Shown here one piece after another: positions 8,942-19,281 of a DNA stretch of 64,000 nucleotides. A program made the position numbers and the translations under genes. Each line of letters starts with the position of its first letter. Within the stretch, counting starts at the first letter, position 1. The notes under the pieces are model-generated. The model worked only from the letters and a program-made list of their open reading frames with translations. It did not search any database and had not been told where the DNA came from. The stretch covers positions 744,001-808,000 of the forward strand of contig NZ_JABBXH010000001.1 of NCBI RefSeq assembly GCF_012932965.1, in the 5' to 3' direction. The stretch comes from Thalassotalea algicola. Its GTDB lineage: Bacteria > Pseudomonadota > Gammaproteobacteria > Enterobacterales > Alteromonadaceae.

Positions 8942-9379
8942 ATGTCTGATATTCAACATTATATGACAACCCATCACAGAGATTGTGACGAAATCCTCGC
9001 CGATGCAGAAAGTCCCTTAGCCGAAGGCGATTGGGCTGGTTATCAGCAAAAATGGCGCGCATTTGTCTCAGAATTACTTCATCACTTAACAATGGAAGAA
9101 GAAGTATTGTTCCCAGCATTTGAGCAAGCTACAGGGATCACACAGGGCCCAACAATGGTTATGCGCAGTGAACATGAACAGATGCGAGCCTTTGTCGCTC
9201 AAATGGAACAAGCGATAGCGTCGCAAGATCAAGAACGTGCAATGGGCCTTGTGGAGAGTTTAGTCTTATTGATACAGCAACATAATATGAAAGAAGAGCA
9301 AATGTTATACCCTATGTGTGATATGCGCTTGCCAGACAACGCTAGCACTTTGGCACAAATGCAATCTGTAACGCGTTAA
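8942..9379 (+). CDS. Hemerythrin HHE-domain protein
   Basis: A 145-residue, all-helical protein of the hemerythrin/HHE cation-binding family. Metal-ligand positions are visible as paired His and Glu: THHRDCDEIL near the N-terminus, HHLTMEEEVLFPAFE, RSEHEQMRAF and QQHNMKEEQMLYPMCD. Such proteins hold a di-iron centre and bind O2 or NO, or help repair or protect iron sites. It opens the denitrification island and its stop codon overlaps the start of the DUF2249 gene (TAATG), so they are translationally coupled. A role in NO sensing, storage or detoxification is inferred from this position. No good FNR/DNR box was found directly upstream; an inverted repeat TTGGC-N9-GCCAA lies at 8901-8919. Confidence 0.87.
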   Translation: MSDIQHYMTTHHRDCDEILADAESPLAEGDWAGYQQKWRAFVSELLHHLTMEEEVLFPAFEQATGITQGPTMVMRSEHEQMRAFVAQMEQAIASQDQERAMGLVESLVLLIQQHNMKEEQMLYPMCDMRLPDNASTLAQMQSVTR

Positions 9380-9639
9380 TGGCTTTTGTCGCTCTCGATG
9401 TAAGTGATTTATCACCGCCATTGCCGATGCAAGTAATTATTAAGGCGCTGGTGACATTGGAAAGTGGACAAGTATTGAAAGTTTTTCATCGACGAGAGCC
9501 TGTGCCGCTTTATGCAATTCTCAACGAGCAAGGCATGGCATGGAGTCACCACGCAATTGGCGAAAGTCAGCATTATGTTTATATTTGGCGAGCCGATGAT
9601 GCTCAAGCTGATAACTTTATAAAACAGGCTCTTAAATAG
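9379..9639 (+). CDS. DUF2249 domain protein
   Basis: An 86-residue protein. It matches the DUF2249 pattern: VALDVSDLSPPLPMQVIIKA at the start, a central Leu-rich helix with SGQVLKVFHRREPVPLY, and a final beta strand HYVYIWRAD. The fold resembles the TusA/SirA class, but the TusA catalytic Cys is absent here. The gene overlaps the stop of the hemerythrin gene by one base and is followed 7 bp later by a polytopic membrane protein. DUF2249 genes commonly sit beside hemerythrin, nnrS and nor genes in denitrifiers, which fits this location. The biochemical role is not established. Confidence 0.78.
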   Translation: MAFVALDVSDLSPPLPMQVIIKALVTLESGQVLKVFHRREPVPLYAILNEQGMAWSHHAIGESQHYVYIWRADDAQADNFIKQALK

Positions 9640-9646
9640 GCTACTT

Positions 9647-10936
9647 ATGCGTTTGAGCGGTTTGCAGTTTGACAATATTCCAGCACTTAACATACCGTTT
9701 CGCTTTTATTTAACCGCGCCAATATTTGCGATTTTAACTGGCGTGCTGCTGATATTTTGGGGCGAACAAATATGGCTCAGCCGCTGGATGCCTATCACAT
9801 TAGCGACAACCCATCTTATCGCTTTAGGTGTTGTTGCCATGATCATGTTTGGCTCGCTCTTTCAGCTATTACCCGTACTTTGTGGAACACCTATTCCCAT
9901 TAATTCGAAAGGTGCGATAGTTTTTATATCTTTACTTTCTTTTGGCATACTTTGCCTGTCAGCCGCATTTTTACAGCAATTAAGCTTTCTTCCTGCCCTT
10001 TTTTTACTGTCGATAAGTCTATTGAGTTTTGGCGTAATTTTGATTTACACCTTATGGTTTAACGCCAGCGGTTTCTATACTCGGACACCTGTACTGTTAG
10101 CGGTAATCATGCTTGCACTAACAATAATATTGGGCTTTAGCTTTCTGTTAAATTATCAAACGGGCTATTTCGGTGCACTTCCTAAATACTGGACAAATAT
10201 TCACGCCGCTTTTGGAACACTTGGCTGGGTTACTTTGCTCATTATTACGATTAGCTTCCAAGTTATCCCTATGTTTCATGTCACACCAGAGTTTCCTGTC
10301 ACTATAAAAAATCACTACCCATTTGGGTTGTTTATTTTACTAATTTCACTAGCAATCGAATTACTCTTTAGCAATAGCCATGTCACCTTTGCACTTATTG
10401 CTACCTTACTTGCAACATATGCAATTGCTGCCTTAAAGCAATTGAGTTTGCGAAAACGCAAATTACCGGATACTACCATTAAGTTTTGGCAGCTCAGTTT
10501 AAGTTCACTGTTAGTTTGCTCGTTTTTGTTAGTGGTCAATTTATTTACCTTATCATCCAAACAATTACCGTTTTCCTTAGATAGCATAATAGGTGTAATT
10601 TTCGTGGTGGGCGTTGTGTTAAGTGTAATTCAAGGGATGTTACTCAAAATTGTTCCTTTTTTAATTACGCTTCATCTGCAACAGCACGCAATGAAATACC
10701 CAATGGGAATGGGGCTAATGCCAGACCATTACGCAATTATTTCACGTCAACATGGTAAGCAGCTTTATTGGATACACCTTGGCACATTAGTCATTGTGGT
10801 AATGAGCGCTTTCATACCAAGTTTAACGAAGCTAGTTGGTATATTGTTCATTATAAATTGGGGCTTTTTATGGTTAATGATTTCACGCGCTTATAACGCC
10901 TTTTCAAGAATTAAACTCGATATTTCAAATGCCTAA
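9647..10936 (+). CDS. Polytopic membrane protein of the denitrification island (NnrS- or haem-copper-oxidase-like)
   Basis: A 429-residue integral membrane protein with about 11-12 hydrophobic segments. Histidines in membrane segments stand out: His56 in TTHLIALGVVAMIMFGS, His186 in TNIHAAFGTLGWVTLL and His211 in PMFHVTPEF. These, with small-residue and Pro patterns such as QLLPVL and FQVIPM, resemble haem-binding proteins of the NnrS or subunit-I type. It is the third gene of a tight hemerythrin-DUF2249-membrane protein unit. The likely theme is NO handling or haem/iron traffic in denitrification. I cannot assign a named family with certainty, and a plain unknown membrane protein remains possible. 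Confidence 0.6.
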   Translation: MRLSGLQFDNIPALNIPFRFYLTAPIFAILTGVLLIFWGEQIWLSRWMPITLATTHLIALGVVAMIMFGSLFQLLPVLCGTPIPINSKGAIVFISLLSFGILCLSAAFLQQLSFLPALFLLSISLLSFGVILIYTLWFNASGFYTRTPVLLAVIMLALTIILGFSFLLNYQTGYFGALPKYWTNIHAAFGTLGWVTLLIITISFQVIPMFHVTPEFPVTIKNHYPFGLFILLISLAIELLFSNSHVTFALIATLLATYAIAALKQLSLRKRKLPDTTIKFWQLSLSSLLVCSFLLVVNLFTLSSKQLPFSLDSIIGVIFVVGVVLSVIQGMLLKIVPFLITLHLQQHAMKYPMGMGLMPDHYAIISRQHGKQLYWIHLGTLVIVVMSAFIPSLTKLVGILFIINWGFLWLMISRAYNAFSRIKLDISNA

Positions 10937-10988
10937 CCCTTATTTATTTTTAGTGAATAAATTCAGCAAAACGTTAACCATCTCTTAC

Positions 10989-11002
10989 TTGATTCAGGTC
11001 AA
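10989..11002. promoter_or_regulatory. FNR/DNR-type box upstream of napG
   Basis: TTGAT-TCAG-GTCAA differs from TTGAT-N4-ATCAA at one position. A perfect -10 element, TATAAT at 11024-11029, puts the start site about 41 bp from the box centre, the normal class II activator spacing. This supports anaerobic or NO-dependent activation of napGH. Confidence 0.8.
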
Positions 11003-11065
11003 TTAATAACCACCTAACAATTCTATAATTAGGGTGAAAGCCCCGAACATATCAGGTGGTAATGA

Positions 11066-11812
11066 ATGGCTAGAAAACCTGTAAAAAAAACCCGGCGCCA
11101 ATTTATGGTTAATACCGCACAAGCGGCATGTTCAGTCGGCGTGGTATCAAGCTTAATTGGTGGCTATGCAGCCAATTCCAGTGCGAGTGATGCGCAAGCA
11201 CTTCGACCACCAGGCGCACTTCCAACGCAAGATTTCCTATCAGCCTGTTCACGGTGTGGTTTATGTGTTCAAGCATGTCCTTATGACACATTAAAACTCG
11301 CCAGTTGGTTAGACAACGCGCCAAATGGCACTCCCGTTTTCGATGCGAGAAAAACGCCTTGCGAGATGTGTGACGATATTCCTTGTGTGCCAGCATGTCC
11401 TACAGGTGCTTTAGATCCAGAGTTGACCAATATTGACGATGCCAAAATGGGTATCGCGGTTATTGTTGATCGTGAAAGTTGCCTAAACTTGAATGGCTTA
11501 CGGTGCGATATTTGTTATCGCGTTTGCCCTTTACTTGGCAAAGCCATTACATTAGAACGCCGTCAAAATCCTCGTATTGATTACCACGCAATTTTGGAGC
11601 CCGTTGTCCATGCCGATTTTTGTACAGGTTGTGGCAAATGTGAGCATGCTTGTATTACTGAGGAGCCGGCAATAAAGATTCTGCCAGTCGATTTGGCGAA
11701 AGGAAAAATCCAAGATCATTACCAACTCTATTGGCAAACCGATCAGGCAAAAGAGCTAGAAGCAGGGCCCGATTTACCTAAGCTCAATATTGCTAAACCG
11801 GAGTCGAAATAA
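11066..11812 (+). CDS. napG: NapG-type periplasmic ferredoxin
   Basis: A 248-residue iron-sulfur protein with a Tat signal (KKTRRQFMVNTAQAA). It carries four Cys clusters for [4Fe-4S] centres: CSRCGLCVQACP, CEMCDDIPCVPACP, CLNLNGLRCDICYRVCP and CTGCGKCEHAC. This is the NapG/MauM arrangement. With NapH it takes electrons from quinol and passes them to a periplasmic acceptor, classically the Nap nitrate reductase. The gene overlaps napH by one base. No napA, napB, napC or napD is in the window, so the acceptor here may be another denitrification component. The promoter carries an FNR/DNR box. Confidence 0.9.
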   Translation: MARKPVKKTRRQFMVNTAQAACSVGVVSSLIGGYAANSSASDAQALRPPGALPTQDFLSACSRCGLCVQACPYDTLKLASWLDNAPNGTPVFDARKTPCEMCDDIPCVPACPTGALDPELTNIDDAKMGIAVIVDRESCLNLNGLRCDICYRVCPLLGKAITLERRQNPRIDYHAILEPVVHADFCTGCGKCEHACITEEPAIKILPVDLAKGKIQDHYQLYWQTDQAKELEAGPDLPKLNIAKPESK

Positions 11813-12657
11813 TGAAACAAGCTATTGGTAGCGCTGCTCAACAAGAGCACGGCATGTGGTATGCTCATCGATTTCTTATCTTAAGACGCCTTTCCCAAAG
11901 TCTGATCATTTTACTTTTCTTACTCGGCCCTGTTTTCGGCATATGGATAATGCGCGGCAACCTTGCCAGCAGTACAGTATTTGATACCGTGCCGCTATCT
12001 GATCCTTACGTGTTTGCCCAATTACTTTTTGCCGGTCATATTCCTGAAGCAAACGCGATTATTGGTGTTAGCATAGTACTCGCATTTTATTTCTTTGTCG
12101 GTGGTAGAGCATATTGCTCTTGGGTATGCCCGATAAATATGGTGACAGACTTAGCCGCTTGGTTAAGAAGAAAACTCGGTATCAATGCACATACCAATAT
12201 TCCTAAACGATTACGATTAGTCATTTTAGCTGCCACGCTTTTGGTCCCTTTAGTAATTAGCATTGTCGTATGGGAGCTGATAAACCCCGTATCAATGATA
12301 AATCGCGCCATTGTTTTTGGCATCGGTTACGGCTGGTTAGTGCTTGTCGCGATATTTTTACTGGATTTTGCAGTCGTTAGAAACGGCTGGTGTGGTCATA
12401 TATGCCCTATGGGGGCATTTTACGGCCTAATTGGCAAGGTCAGATTAACTAAGGTAACAGCAGTTAATCGCGAGCAATGTAATAATTGTGGTGATTGCTA
12501 TATGGTTTGTCCAGAGCCACAAGTGTTAAAGCCACCATTAAAAGACGCGAAAGAAGGTGTTTCGCCTGTAATTAATGACAGTGACTGCACTAACTGCGGA
12601 CGATGTATTGACGTCTGCGCTCCTGATGTTTTCAAAATTACGATAAGTAGTAATTAA
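11812..12657 (+). CDS. napH: NapH-type membrane quinol dehydrogenase subunit
   Basis: A 281-residue inner-membrane protein with four or five helices and the two cytoplasmic-side motifs of NapH: CSWVCPINMVTDLAAWLRR and WCGHICPMGAFYGLIG. Two [4Fe-4S] motifs follow at the C-terminus, CNNCGDCYMVCPEP and CTNCGRCIDVCAPDVF. The N-terminal HRFLILRRLSQ and the DTVPLSDP segment also agree with enterobacterial NapH. NapH oxidises menaquinol or ubiquinol and feeds NapG. The start overlaps the napG stop (TAATG). Their presence between NO-related genes rather than in a nap operon is unusual. Confidence 0.9.
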   Translation: MKQAIGSAAQQEHGMWYAHRFLILRRLSQSLIILLFLLGPVFGIWIMRGNLASSTVFDTVPLSDPYVFAQLLFAGHIPEANAIIGVSIVLAFYFFVGGRAYCSWVCPINMVTDLAAWLRRKLGINAHTNIPKRLRLVILAATLLVPLVISIVVWELINPVSMINRAIVFGIGYGWLVLVAIFLLDFAVVRNGWCGHICPMGAFYGLIGKVRLTKVTAVNREQCNNCGDCYMVCPEPQVLKPPLKDAKEGVSPVINDSDCTNCGRCIDVCAPDVFKITISSN

Positions 12658-12685
12658 GCGATAATCATTTACATTACCCTTGATG

Positions 12686-12699
12686 TTGATCCCTATCAA
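12686..12699. promoter_or_regulatory. FNR/DNR-type box upstream of norQ
   Basis: TTGAT-CCCT-ATCAA matches the consensus perfectly. It is 78 bp before the norQ ATG. No convincing -10 lies at class II distance, so the exact promoter is uncertain. Confidence 0.8.
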
Positions 12700-12776
12700 T
12701 GAAGCTTTAATTGTCAATTGCTGGCAAGACCACTACACGTTAAGGTAAGGCTATCTAAGCTAATTGTAGAAAGATC

Positions 12777-13604
12777 ATGACAACAAGTAATGTGCAAGCT
12801 GTTACAAACGTAGCAGACAGTGAACAAGAAGGTATTTTTTACCAAGAACAACACAACGAATCTGCGCTGTTTGAATATGCCTTCAATAATCAATTGCCTG
12901 TACTTATCAAGGGCCCAACAGGCTGTGGTAAAACTCGCTTCATCGAACACATGGCGAATAAGCTTAATAAGCCACTTTATACCGTGGCCTGTCACGATGA
13001 CTTAACTGCTTCTGATCTCGTTGGCCGTCATTTAATCGGTAGCGATGGGACATATTGGCAAGATGGACCGCTAACTCGTGCTGTACGTGAAGGTGGTATT
13101 TGTTACCTAGATGAAGTCGTTGAAGCTCGTAAAGATACCACGGTAGTGTTACACCCTTTGGCGGACAATCGCCGCATTCTTCCAATCGATCGCACGGGTG
13201 AAATGTTAGAAGCTCACCCCGATTTTATGCTGGTTGTTTCTTACAACCCCGGCTATCAAAATTTACTTAAAGGAATGAAGCCGAGTACTCGTCAACGCTT
13301 CGTTGCGATGCGGTTTGATTATCCAGAAGCAGAAATAGAGCAAGAGATATTAATTAAAGAAACGGGCGTCGAGCCTCGCTTAGCTGGTCGCTTGATTGAA
13401 TTAGCTCACGCACTGCGTCGTCTAGAAGACAATGACTTAGACGAAGTAGCATCGACACGTTTACTTATTTATGCAGCCAAGATGTTAAAAGTGGGCATGA
13501 AGCCACTTGAAGTTTGTCGCTGCTGTTTAGCAGAACCATTAACTGATGATCCACAAACAATTGAAGCATTAATGGAAGTGGCGCGTATATACTTTGATGA
13601 TTAG
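12777..13604 (+). CDS. norQ: NorQ/NirQ-type AAA+ ATPase (CbbQ family)
   Basis: A 275-residue MoxR/CbbQ-type AAA+ ATPase. Walker A is GPTGCGKT at residues 46-53, and Walker B is in GGICYLDEVVEARKD. The CbbQ/NirQ-specific C-terminal stretch contains STRLLIYAAKMLKVGM. NorQ works with the VWA protein NorD (at 17234-19069) to insert the non-haem iron or otherwise activate cytochrome c-dependent NO reductase NorCB. It heads the run norQ-norE-norF-hypothetical ahead of norCB. A perfect FNR/DNR box lies upstream. In several denitrifiers the same gene is called nirQ. Confidence 0.92.
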   Translation: MTTSNVQAVTNVADSEQEGIFYQEQHNESALFEYAFNNQLPVLIKGPTGCGKTRFIEHMANKLNKPLYTVACHDDLTASDLVGRHLIGSDGTYWQDGPLTRAVREGGICYLDEVVEARKDTTVVLHPLADNRRILPIDRTGEMLEAHPDFMLVVSYNPGYQNLLKGMKPSTRQRFVAMRFDYPEAEIEQEILIKETGVEPRLAGRLIELAHALRRLEDNDLDEVASTRLLIYAAKMLKVGMKPLEVCRCCLAEPLTDDPQTIEALMEVARIYFDD

Positions 13605-13610
13605 CTAGCC

Positions 13611-14213
13611 ATGACTCAAAGTATCTCAGCATCGATAGATGCTGACAGCACCATAAAAATCGTTGATAAAAGACTACCTGGCGATCTAGCCATGTGGTTT
13701 TTTATCCTTGCTGAACTGTCAGTTTTCGCCATATTTTTTATTGGCTTTGCTGTTACTGAACAACTTAATACCGAGTTATTTACCGCCAGCAAAGCAAAAC
13801 TCCACCCTGTTGCTGGCTTAATCAATACACTCGCTCTTATTACCAGCAGCTTTTTTGTCGCATTAGCGCTACATGCCATATCCCAACAAAAAGTTAGGTC
13901 AACGGTCATTTATTTAGTATTAGGGCAATTGTTAGCGCTAGTATATTTAGTGGTCAAACTATGGGAATACAGCTTCCTATTCGATGCCGGTATCGACATC
14001 GAAACCAATACTTTTTTTACACTGTATTTTCTCATTACCGCATTTCATTTCCTGCATGTCATTTTGGGTATGGTGATTTTGGCTTATATAACGCTTAGAG
14101 CCAGAAAAAATGCTTACCAACAAGATATATCGGGTTTTGAAGCAGGCGCCAGCTATTGGCATATGGTGGATTTGCTTTGGATTATATTATTTCCTTTAGT
14201 GTATATAATTTAG
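13611..14213 (+). CDS. norE: NorE-like cytochrome c oxidase subunit III family protein
   Basis: A 200-residue membrane protein with five helices of the subunit III family. The N-terminal VDKRLPGDLAMWFFILAELS and the C-terminal AFHFLHVILGMVILAYITL and SYWHMVDLLWIILFPLVYI are hallmark segments. In denitrifiers NorE accompanies NorCB and supports NO reductase activity without being a catalytic subunit. It starts 6 bp after norQ and is followed by a COX4-like protein, giving the familiar norQ-norE-norF run. No strong Shine-Dalgarno was seen, so coupling to norQ translation is likely. Confidence 0.88.
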   Translation: MTQSISASIDADSTIKIVDKRLPGDLAMWFFILAELSVFAIFFIGFAVTEQLNTELFTASKAKLHPVAGLINTLALITSSFFVALALHAISQQKVRSTVIYLVLGQLLALVYLVVKLWEYSFLFDAGIDIETNTFFTLYFLITAFHFLHVILGMVILAYITLRARKNAYQQDISGFEAGASYWHMVDLLWIILFPLVYII

Positions 14214-14231
14214 ATAGCGACTTTTAAGACA

Positions 14232-14483
14232 ATGAATACGACTAAAATTATCGCAAGCTGGTTTATTTTGATCACGTTAACCTTACTGTCAGTGTTTGTT
14301 GGACAGGTAATTGGTAATCACTCACTGTTTTTGTTTTTAGTATTGGCAATTGTCTCATTAAAAGGTCAGCAAATTATTGATATCTTTATGGAGTTGAAAG
14401 AAGCACCTCGCTTTTGGCGACTTTTGCTATTAAGTTATGTACTACTAGTTCCTGCGATTATTTTGGTAATTTATTTGCTTTAA
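14232..14483 (+). CDS. norF: NorF-like small membrane protein (COX4-type)
   Basis: An 83-residue protein with three hydrophobic helices and the prokaryotic subunit IV pattern: a central KGQQIIDIFMELKEAPRFWR links helix 2 to helix 3. It lies between norE and an unknown membrane protein, matching the place and size of NorF, which promotes NO reductase maturation or activity in other denitrifiers. It acts in the inner membrane. The assignment rests on pattern and position. Confidence 0.8.
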   Translation: MNTTKIIASWFILITLTLLSVFVGQVIGNHSLFLFLVLAIVSLKGQQIIDIFMELKEAPRFWRLLLLSYVLLVPAIILVIYLL

Positions 14484-14493
14484 GGAGAATGAA

Positions 14494-14853
14494 ATGGCTG
14501 ATGAAAATAAAAAAAAGAATAACCTAGCCATAATCATGCAGTCGCTATATCTATCTAACCTATTGCTGGTTCCTGGCTTATCATTTATAGCAATGTTGTA
14601 CTTATTTTTTCGGCATAAAACTCAATTGCCTAAAGGTGTTGCGAAAGTTCATTTGTACCGTTCAATACAACTTTCGCTCGTTGCTGGCATTTTCCTTGTC
14701 GTATTACCTTCGATTGCCTTGTTAATGTCTTATAACTTTCAATTGTCTCTGATGTTGTCATTAGTTTACTTTGTAACAATTCACGCATTTTTTGTCCTGA
14801 TCGGCATGCTTAACCTTACAAAAGCTATGGTTAATAAACTCCCTCTTTTTTGA
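14494..14853 (+). CDS. Unknown three-helix membrane protein in the nor cluster
   Basis: A 119-residue protein with a charged N-terminus (MADENKKKN) followed by three hydrophobic helices. The first contains LYLSNLLLVPGLSFIAML. A good Shine-Dalgarno, AAGGAG, precedes the ATG, and it begins 10 bp after norF, so it belongs to the norQEF operon. I do not recognise a family. Position suggests an accessory role in NO reductase assembly or membrane insertion, but nothing in the sequence shows a cofactor site. Confidence 0.7.
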   Translation: MADENKKKNNLAIIMQSLYLSNLLLVPGLSFIAMLYLFFRHKTQLPKGVAKVHLYRSIQLSLVAGIFLVVLPSIALLMSYNFQLSLMLSLVYFVTIHAFFVLIGMLNLTKAMVNKLPLF

Positions 14854-14908
14854 TTTAGACCAAGTATTTGCGATATACGATCACATTTATTTACATATGG
14901 TAAAAAGT

Positions 14909-14922
14909 TTGATTTCCATCAA
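14909..14922. promoter_or_regulatory. FNR/DNR-type box of the norCB promoter
   Basis: TTGAT-TTCC-ATCAA is a perfect match to consensus. A -10 TATTAT at 14945-14950 places the start site near 14957, exactly 41.5 bp from the box centre. This is the best-supported activator site in the island. Confidence 0.88.
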
Positions 14923-14984
14923 CTTTACTAAAGCGCATTGTGTCTATTATCAGTAGGCTTTTTTAAGTTAATGGGGATAAAACC

Positions 14985-16815
<1,831 letters not shown>

Positions 16816-16842
16816 TTAAGTTAACTAATATGCTAATATTTA

Positions 16843-16880
16843 TTAACCGCGATAGTGATATCGCGGTTAATTTATTTTAA
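16843..16880 (+). terminator. Hairpin after norB
   Basis: TTAACCGCGATA (16843-16854), loop GTGA, TATCGCGGTTAA (16859-16870) form a perfect 12-bp stem followed by TTTATTTTAA. It probably terminates or attenuates the norCB transcript ahead of the next small gene. Confidence 0.8.
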
Positions 16881-16891
16881 AAGGGTTCATT

Positions 16892-17125
16892 GTGGACAGA
16901 GTAGAAACAACCGAAAAACATTTGCTTCAGAAAATTGCAAAAATTGTTGGCTATATTTGCACACTTATTGCGGTAATTTTGGGTATTTATTTAGCCACTA
17001 TCTATGGAACAGATGACGTTGTTCATAAATCAGCAATTGGCGCGACTACCTTCTTCTTCTTTATGGTAGGACTAGTACTTAACGTGTTAGCAAACACCAA
17101 CTTACCTAATTTAAAAGTAAAGTAG
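16892..17125 (+). CDS. Small two-helix membrane protein after norB
   Basis: A 77-residue protein that begins at GTG with AAAAGGG about 7 nt upstream. Two hydrophobic segments (IVGYICTLIAVILGIYLATI and a Phe-rich TTFFFFMVGLVLNVLA) predict a helical hairpin with a short charged loop GTDDVVHK. I recognise no family. It sits between norCB and norD, beyond the norB hairpin, so read-through expression with the nor genes is likely. A NO reductase accessory role is inferred from context only. Confidence 0.7.
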   Translation: MDRVETTEKHLLQKIAKIVGYICTLIAVILGIYLATIYGTDDVVHKSAIGATTFFFFMVGLVLNVLANTNLPNLKVK

Positions 17126-17233
17126 CTACTACCACTTATTAGGTAGTAGTTATCACATCCTTAATACATATCAAATAATATTTACGTCAGTTTGATAAGC
17201 TCAATCCATAATTAATTAAGCATTGGCAAAATT

Positions 17234-19069
17234 ATGGAAGAATGGGTTGGCGAGATTTGGCATAAATATATCACCCGTAAAGCCAGCACAGATTATCACG
17301 ATGCTCGAATCGAGTTCTCGCAAGTAGCGAAAGCTGTTGGCGTGGTTTATCGAGCACTTGGTGGTGAAGCGGTTAAACGTATTGAAGCAGCATCTCCAAG
17401 AGATTATGCAGTTAGACGAACGTTCCTACAAAAAATTGCCGGTGAAAATCAACAGATTAGTCTTGCATGGCAGGACGAAGAAAGTCTGCGCTTGCCTGAG
17501 ACTCTTGCTGTATTTTCAACTAAAGAATTAAATAGAGACTTATACATTTGGTTAGCGGTACTCGCTGCCCATCATCAAGACAAGTTCAGACATTGGGCAA
17601 TAGACAACCAAGCTTTAGTGCTATCTGTTTTAACGGCTTATCCTAGTTTACAGGCGAGATATGATCGCCTTGCAAAAGCTTTTGTCGAAAGTCGCGCTGA
17701 TATATCAAAACGCCCAAAAGAAGAACAGCTAATGGAGCAGTCTATTGTTCAAGCTGTAGTAAATCCTGGCTCAGTTAACGCATTTCCTGTAGTAGATTAC
17801 GCACCACAACCTGTTTACTTATGGCTTTATCCAAGCGCTAAAGTCAACCCAAATATATTGCCTGAATACAATGAAACTGAGCTTGATGAGCAACAAAAGC
17901 ATTTAGCAACAAAAGGCAAAACTAATCGCAAAAAAGCAGAGCGTGTAGAAGCAAACGACGAAGATAAAGGTATGATGATCTTTCGCCTTGAAAGCATGTT
18001 TTCATGGAGTGAATTTTCTAAACTCGATCGTGGCGAGGATGATAGTGATGAAGATGATGATGAAAACCAGCGCGTCGCTGAAGATTTAGATAAAATTTCG
18101 TTATCGCAGCAGCAAAGTCAAAAAAGTGCACGGATCAAAATAGATTTAGATTTACCTTCTCCGTCAGAAGACGATATTCCGTTAGGCGAAGGTATAAGAC
18201 TGCCTGAATGGGACTACAAGCAACAAGTACTCGTTAAAGAGCATTGTTTATTGCAGCCCATGTTACCAAAGGATTCTATCGCTAAAAAACTTCCCCAACA
18301 TCTTCAAAAAACAGCGAAGAATATTCAAGCGCAATTTGAGCAATTACAAACATTACGTTATTGGTTAAAAAATCAATCTCAAGGTGAAGAAATTGACCTA
18401 AACGCTTGGCTTGATTTTTATGTCGAGCGACAAATCGCTCCAACCGCTGAAAGAGGGATTTATCAAAGTTTTAGGGGTGGTAATCGCGACCTTTCGTGTT
18501 TGTTACTAGCAGACCTTTCTATGTCTACAGACGCTTATGTCAGCAACGACCAGCGGGTCATCGATGTAGTGAAAGACTCAATGCTACTCTTTGGTGAAGC
18601 GCTTAATACCGTTGGCGACAATTTTGCCATGTACGGATTCTCTTCTGTAAAACGCCATCATGTGCGTATGAGCCTTATTAAGAATTTTAACGAAAAATAT
18701 AGTGATGACATTCGTGGGCGTATTCAAGCACTAAGGCCAGGGTTTTATACCCGTATGGGCGCCGCTATTAGGCAGGCGACCAAGGTATTACAGGAGCAAG
18801 GTTCAACACAAAAATTGATGTTAATCCTTACCGATGGCAAGCCAAATGATATAGATCACTATGAAGGTCGATACGGCATTGAAGATACTCATCAAGCGAT
18901 TATTGAAGCGAAAAAACTCGGCATTAAACCTTTTTGCATAACCGTCGACCAAGAAGCTGAAGCTTATTTACCATATTTGTTTGGCCAATACAGCTTTACA
19001 ATGCTATCAAACCCAACACAATTACCTGTATGTCTTCCGCAAATTTATCATAGACTTACAACGCAATAA
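17234..19069 (+). CDS. norD: NorD, VWA-domain NO reductase activation protein
   Basis: A 611-residue protein with a variable N-terminal half and a C-terminal von Willebrand A domain from about residue 415. The metal-binding MIDAS motif is DLSMSTD (Asp at about 427), and MLILTDGKPNDIDHY supplies the later conserved Asp. An acidic stretch around residue 270 (GEDDSDEDDDENQ) and a charged linker separate the halves. NorD pairs with the AAA+ protein NorQ to activate NorCB, probably on the cytoplasmic side. It is separated from norQ here by norEF and norCB. The dnrP gene follows 11 bp later. Confidence 0.93.
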   Translation: MEEWVGEIWHKYITRKASTDYHDARIEFSQVAKAVGVVYRALGGEAVKRIEAASPRDYAVRRTFLQKIAGENQQISLAWQDEESLRLPETLAVFSTKELNRDLYIWLAVLAAHHQDKFRHWAIDNQALVLSVLTAYPSLQARYDRLAKAFVESRADISKRPKEEQLMEQSIVQAVVNPGSVNAFPVVDYAPQPVYLWLYPSAKVNPNILPEYNETELDEQQKHLATKGKTNRKKAERVEANDEDKGMMIFRLESMFSWSEFSKLDRGEDDSDEDDDENQRVAEDLDKISLSQQQSQKSARIKIDLDLPSPSEDDIPLGEGIRLPEWDYKQQVLVKEHCLLQPMLPKDSIAKKLPQHLQKTAKNIQAQFEQLQTLRYWLKNQSQGEEIDLNAWLDFYVERQIAPTAERGIYQSFRGGNRDLSCLLLADLSMSTDAYVSNDQRVIDVVKDSMLLFGEALNTVGDNFAMYGFSSVKRHHVRMSLIKNFNEKYSDDIRGRIQALRPGFYTRMGAAIRQATKVLQEQGSTQKLMLILTDGKPNDIDHYEGRYGIEDTHQAIIEAKKLGIKPFCITVDQEAEAYLPYLFGQYSFTMLSNPTQLPVCLPQIYHRLTTQ

Positions 19070-19080
19070 TAGGAGTTGAC

Positions 19081-19281
19081 GTGACTACTCAATCAGACAA
19101 AGTACCCTGTTTATATTGCCAAACTGACAATGATGCTAGTGAAGGTCAATGCAGTAATTGTGGGATGCCGTTAACGAAGGCGCACCCATTAGATAGAAAT
19201 AAAGGTGTGAATTTTTTTAAGAAGGCGTTTTGGCTGATCGTGATTTTTTGCGTGATAATGGTCTTTTACTTACCTAGATGA
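19081..19281 (+). CDS. dnrP: DnrP-like zinc-ribbon membrane peptide
   Basis: A 66-residue protein starting at GTG, with AGGAG 6-7 nt upstream. A zinc ribbon is formed by CLYCQTDNDASEGQCSNCG, followed by MPLTKAHP and a single C-terminal transmembrane helix. Proteins of this form next to nor genes are annotated DnrP in pseudomonads and Marinobacter. The role is not established. Its 3' end lies inside a long hairpin shared with the convergent hemerythrin gene. Confidence 0.75.
   Translation: MTTQSDKVPCLYCQTDNDASEGQCSNCGMPLTKAHPLDRNKGVNFFKKAFWLIVIFCVIMVFYLPR

Noticed and set aside
17190-17210. FNR-like site upstream of norD (TTTGATAAGCTCAAT)
   Set aside because: The half-sites are one base too close (TTGA-N5-TCAA), which breaks the required spacing.
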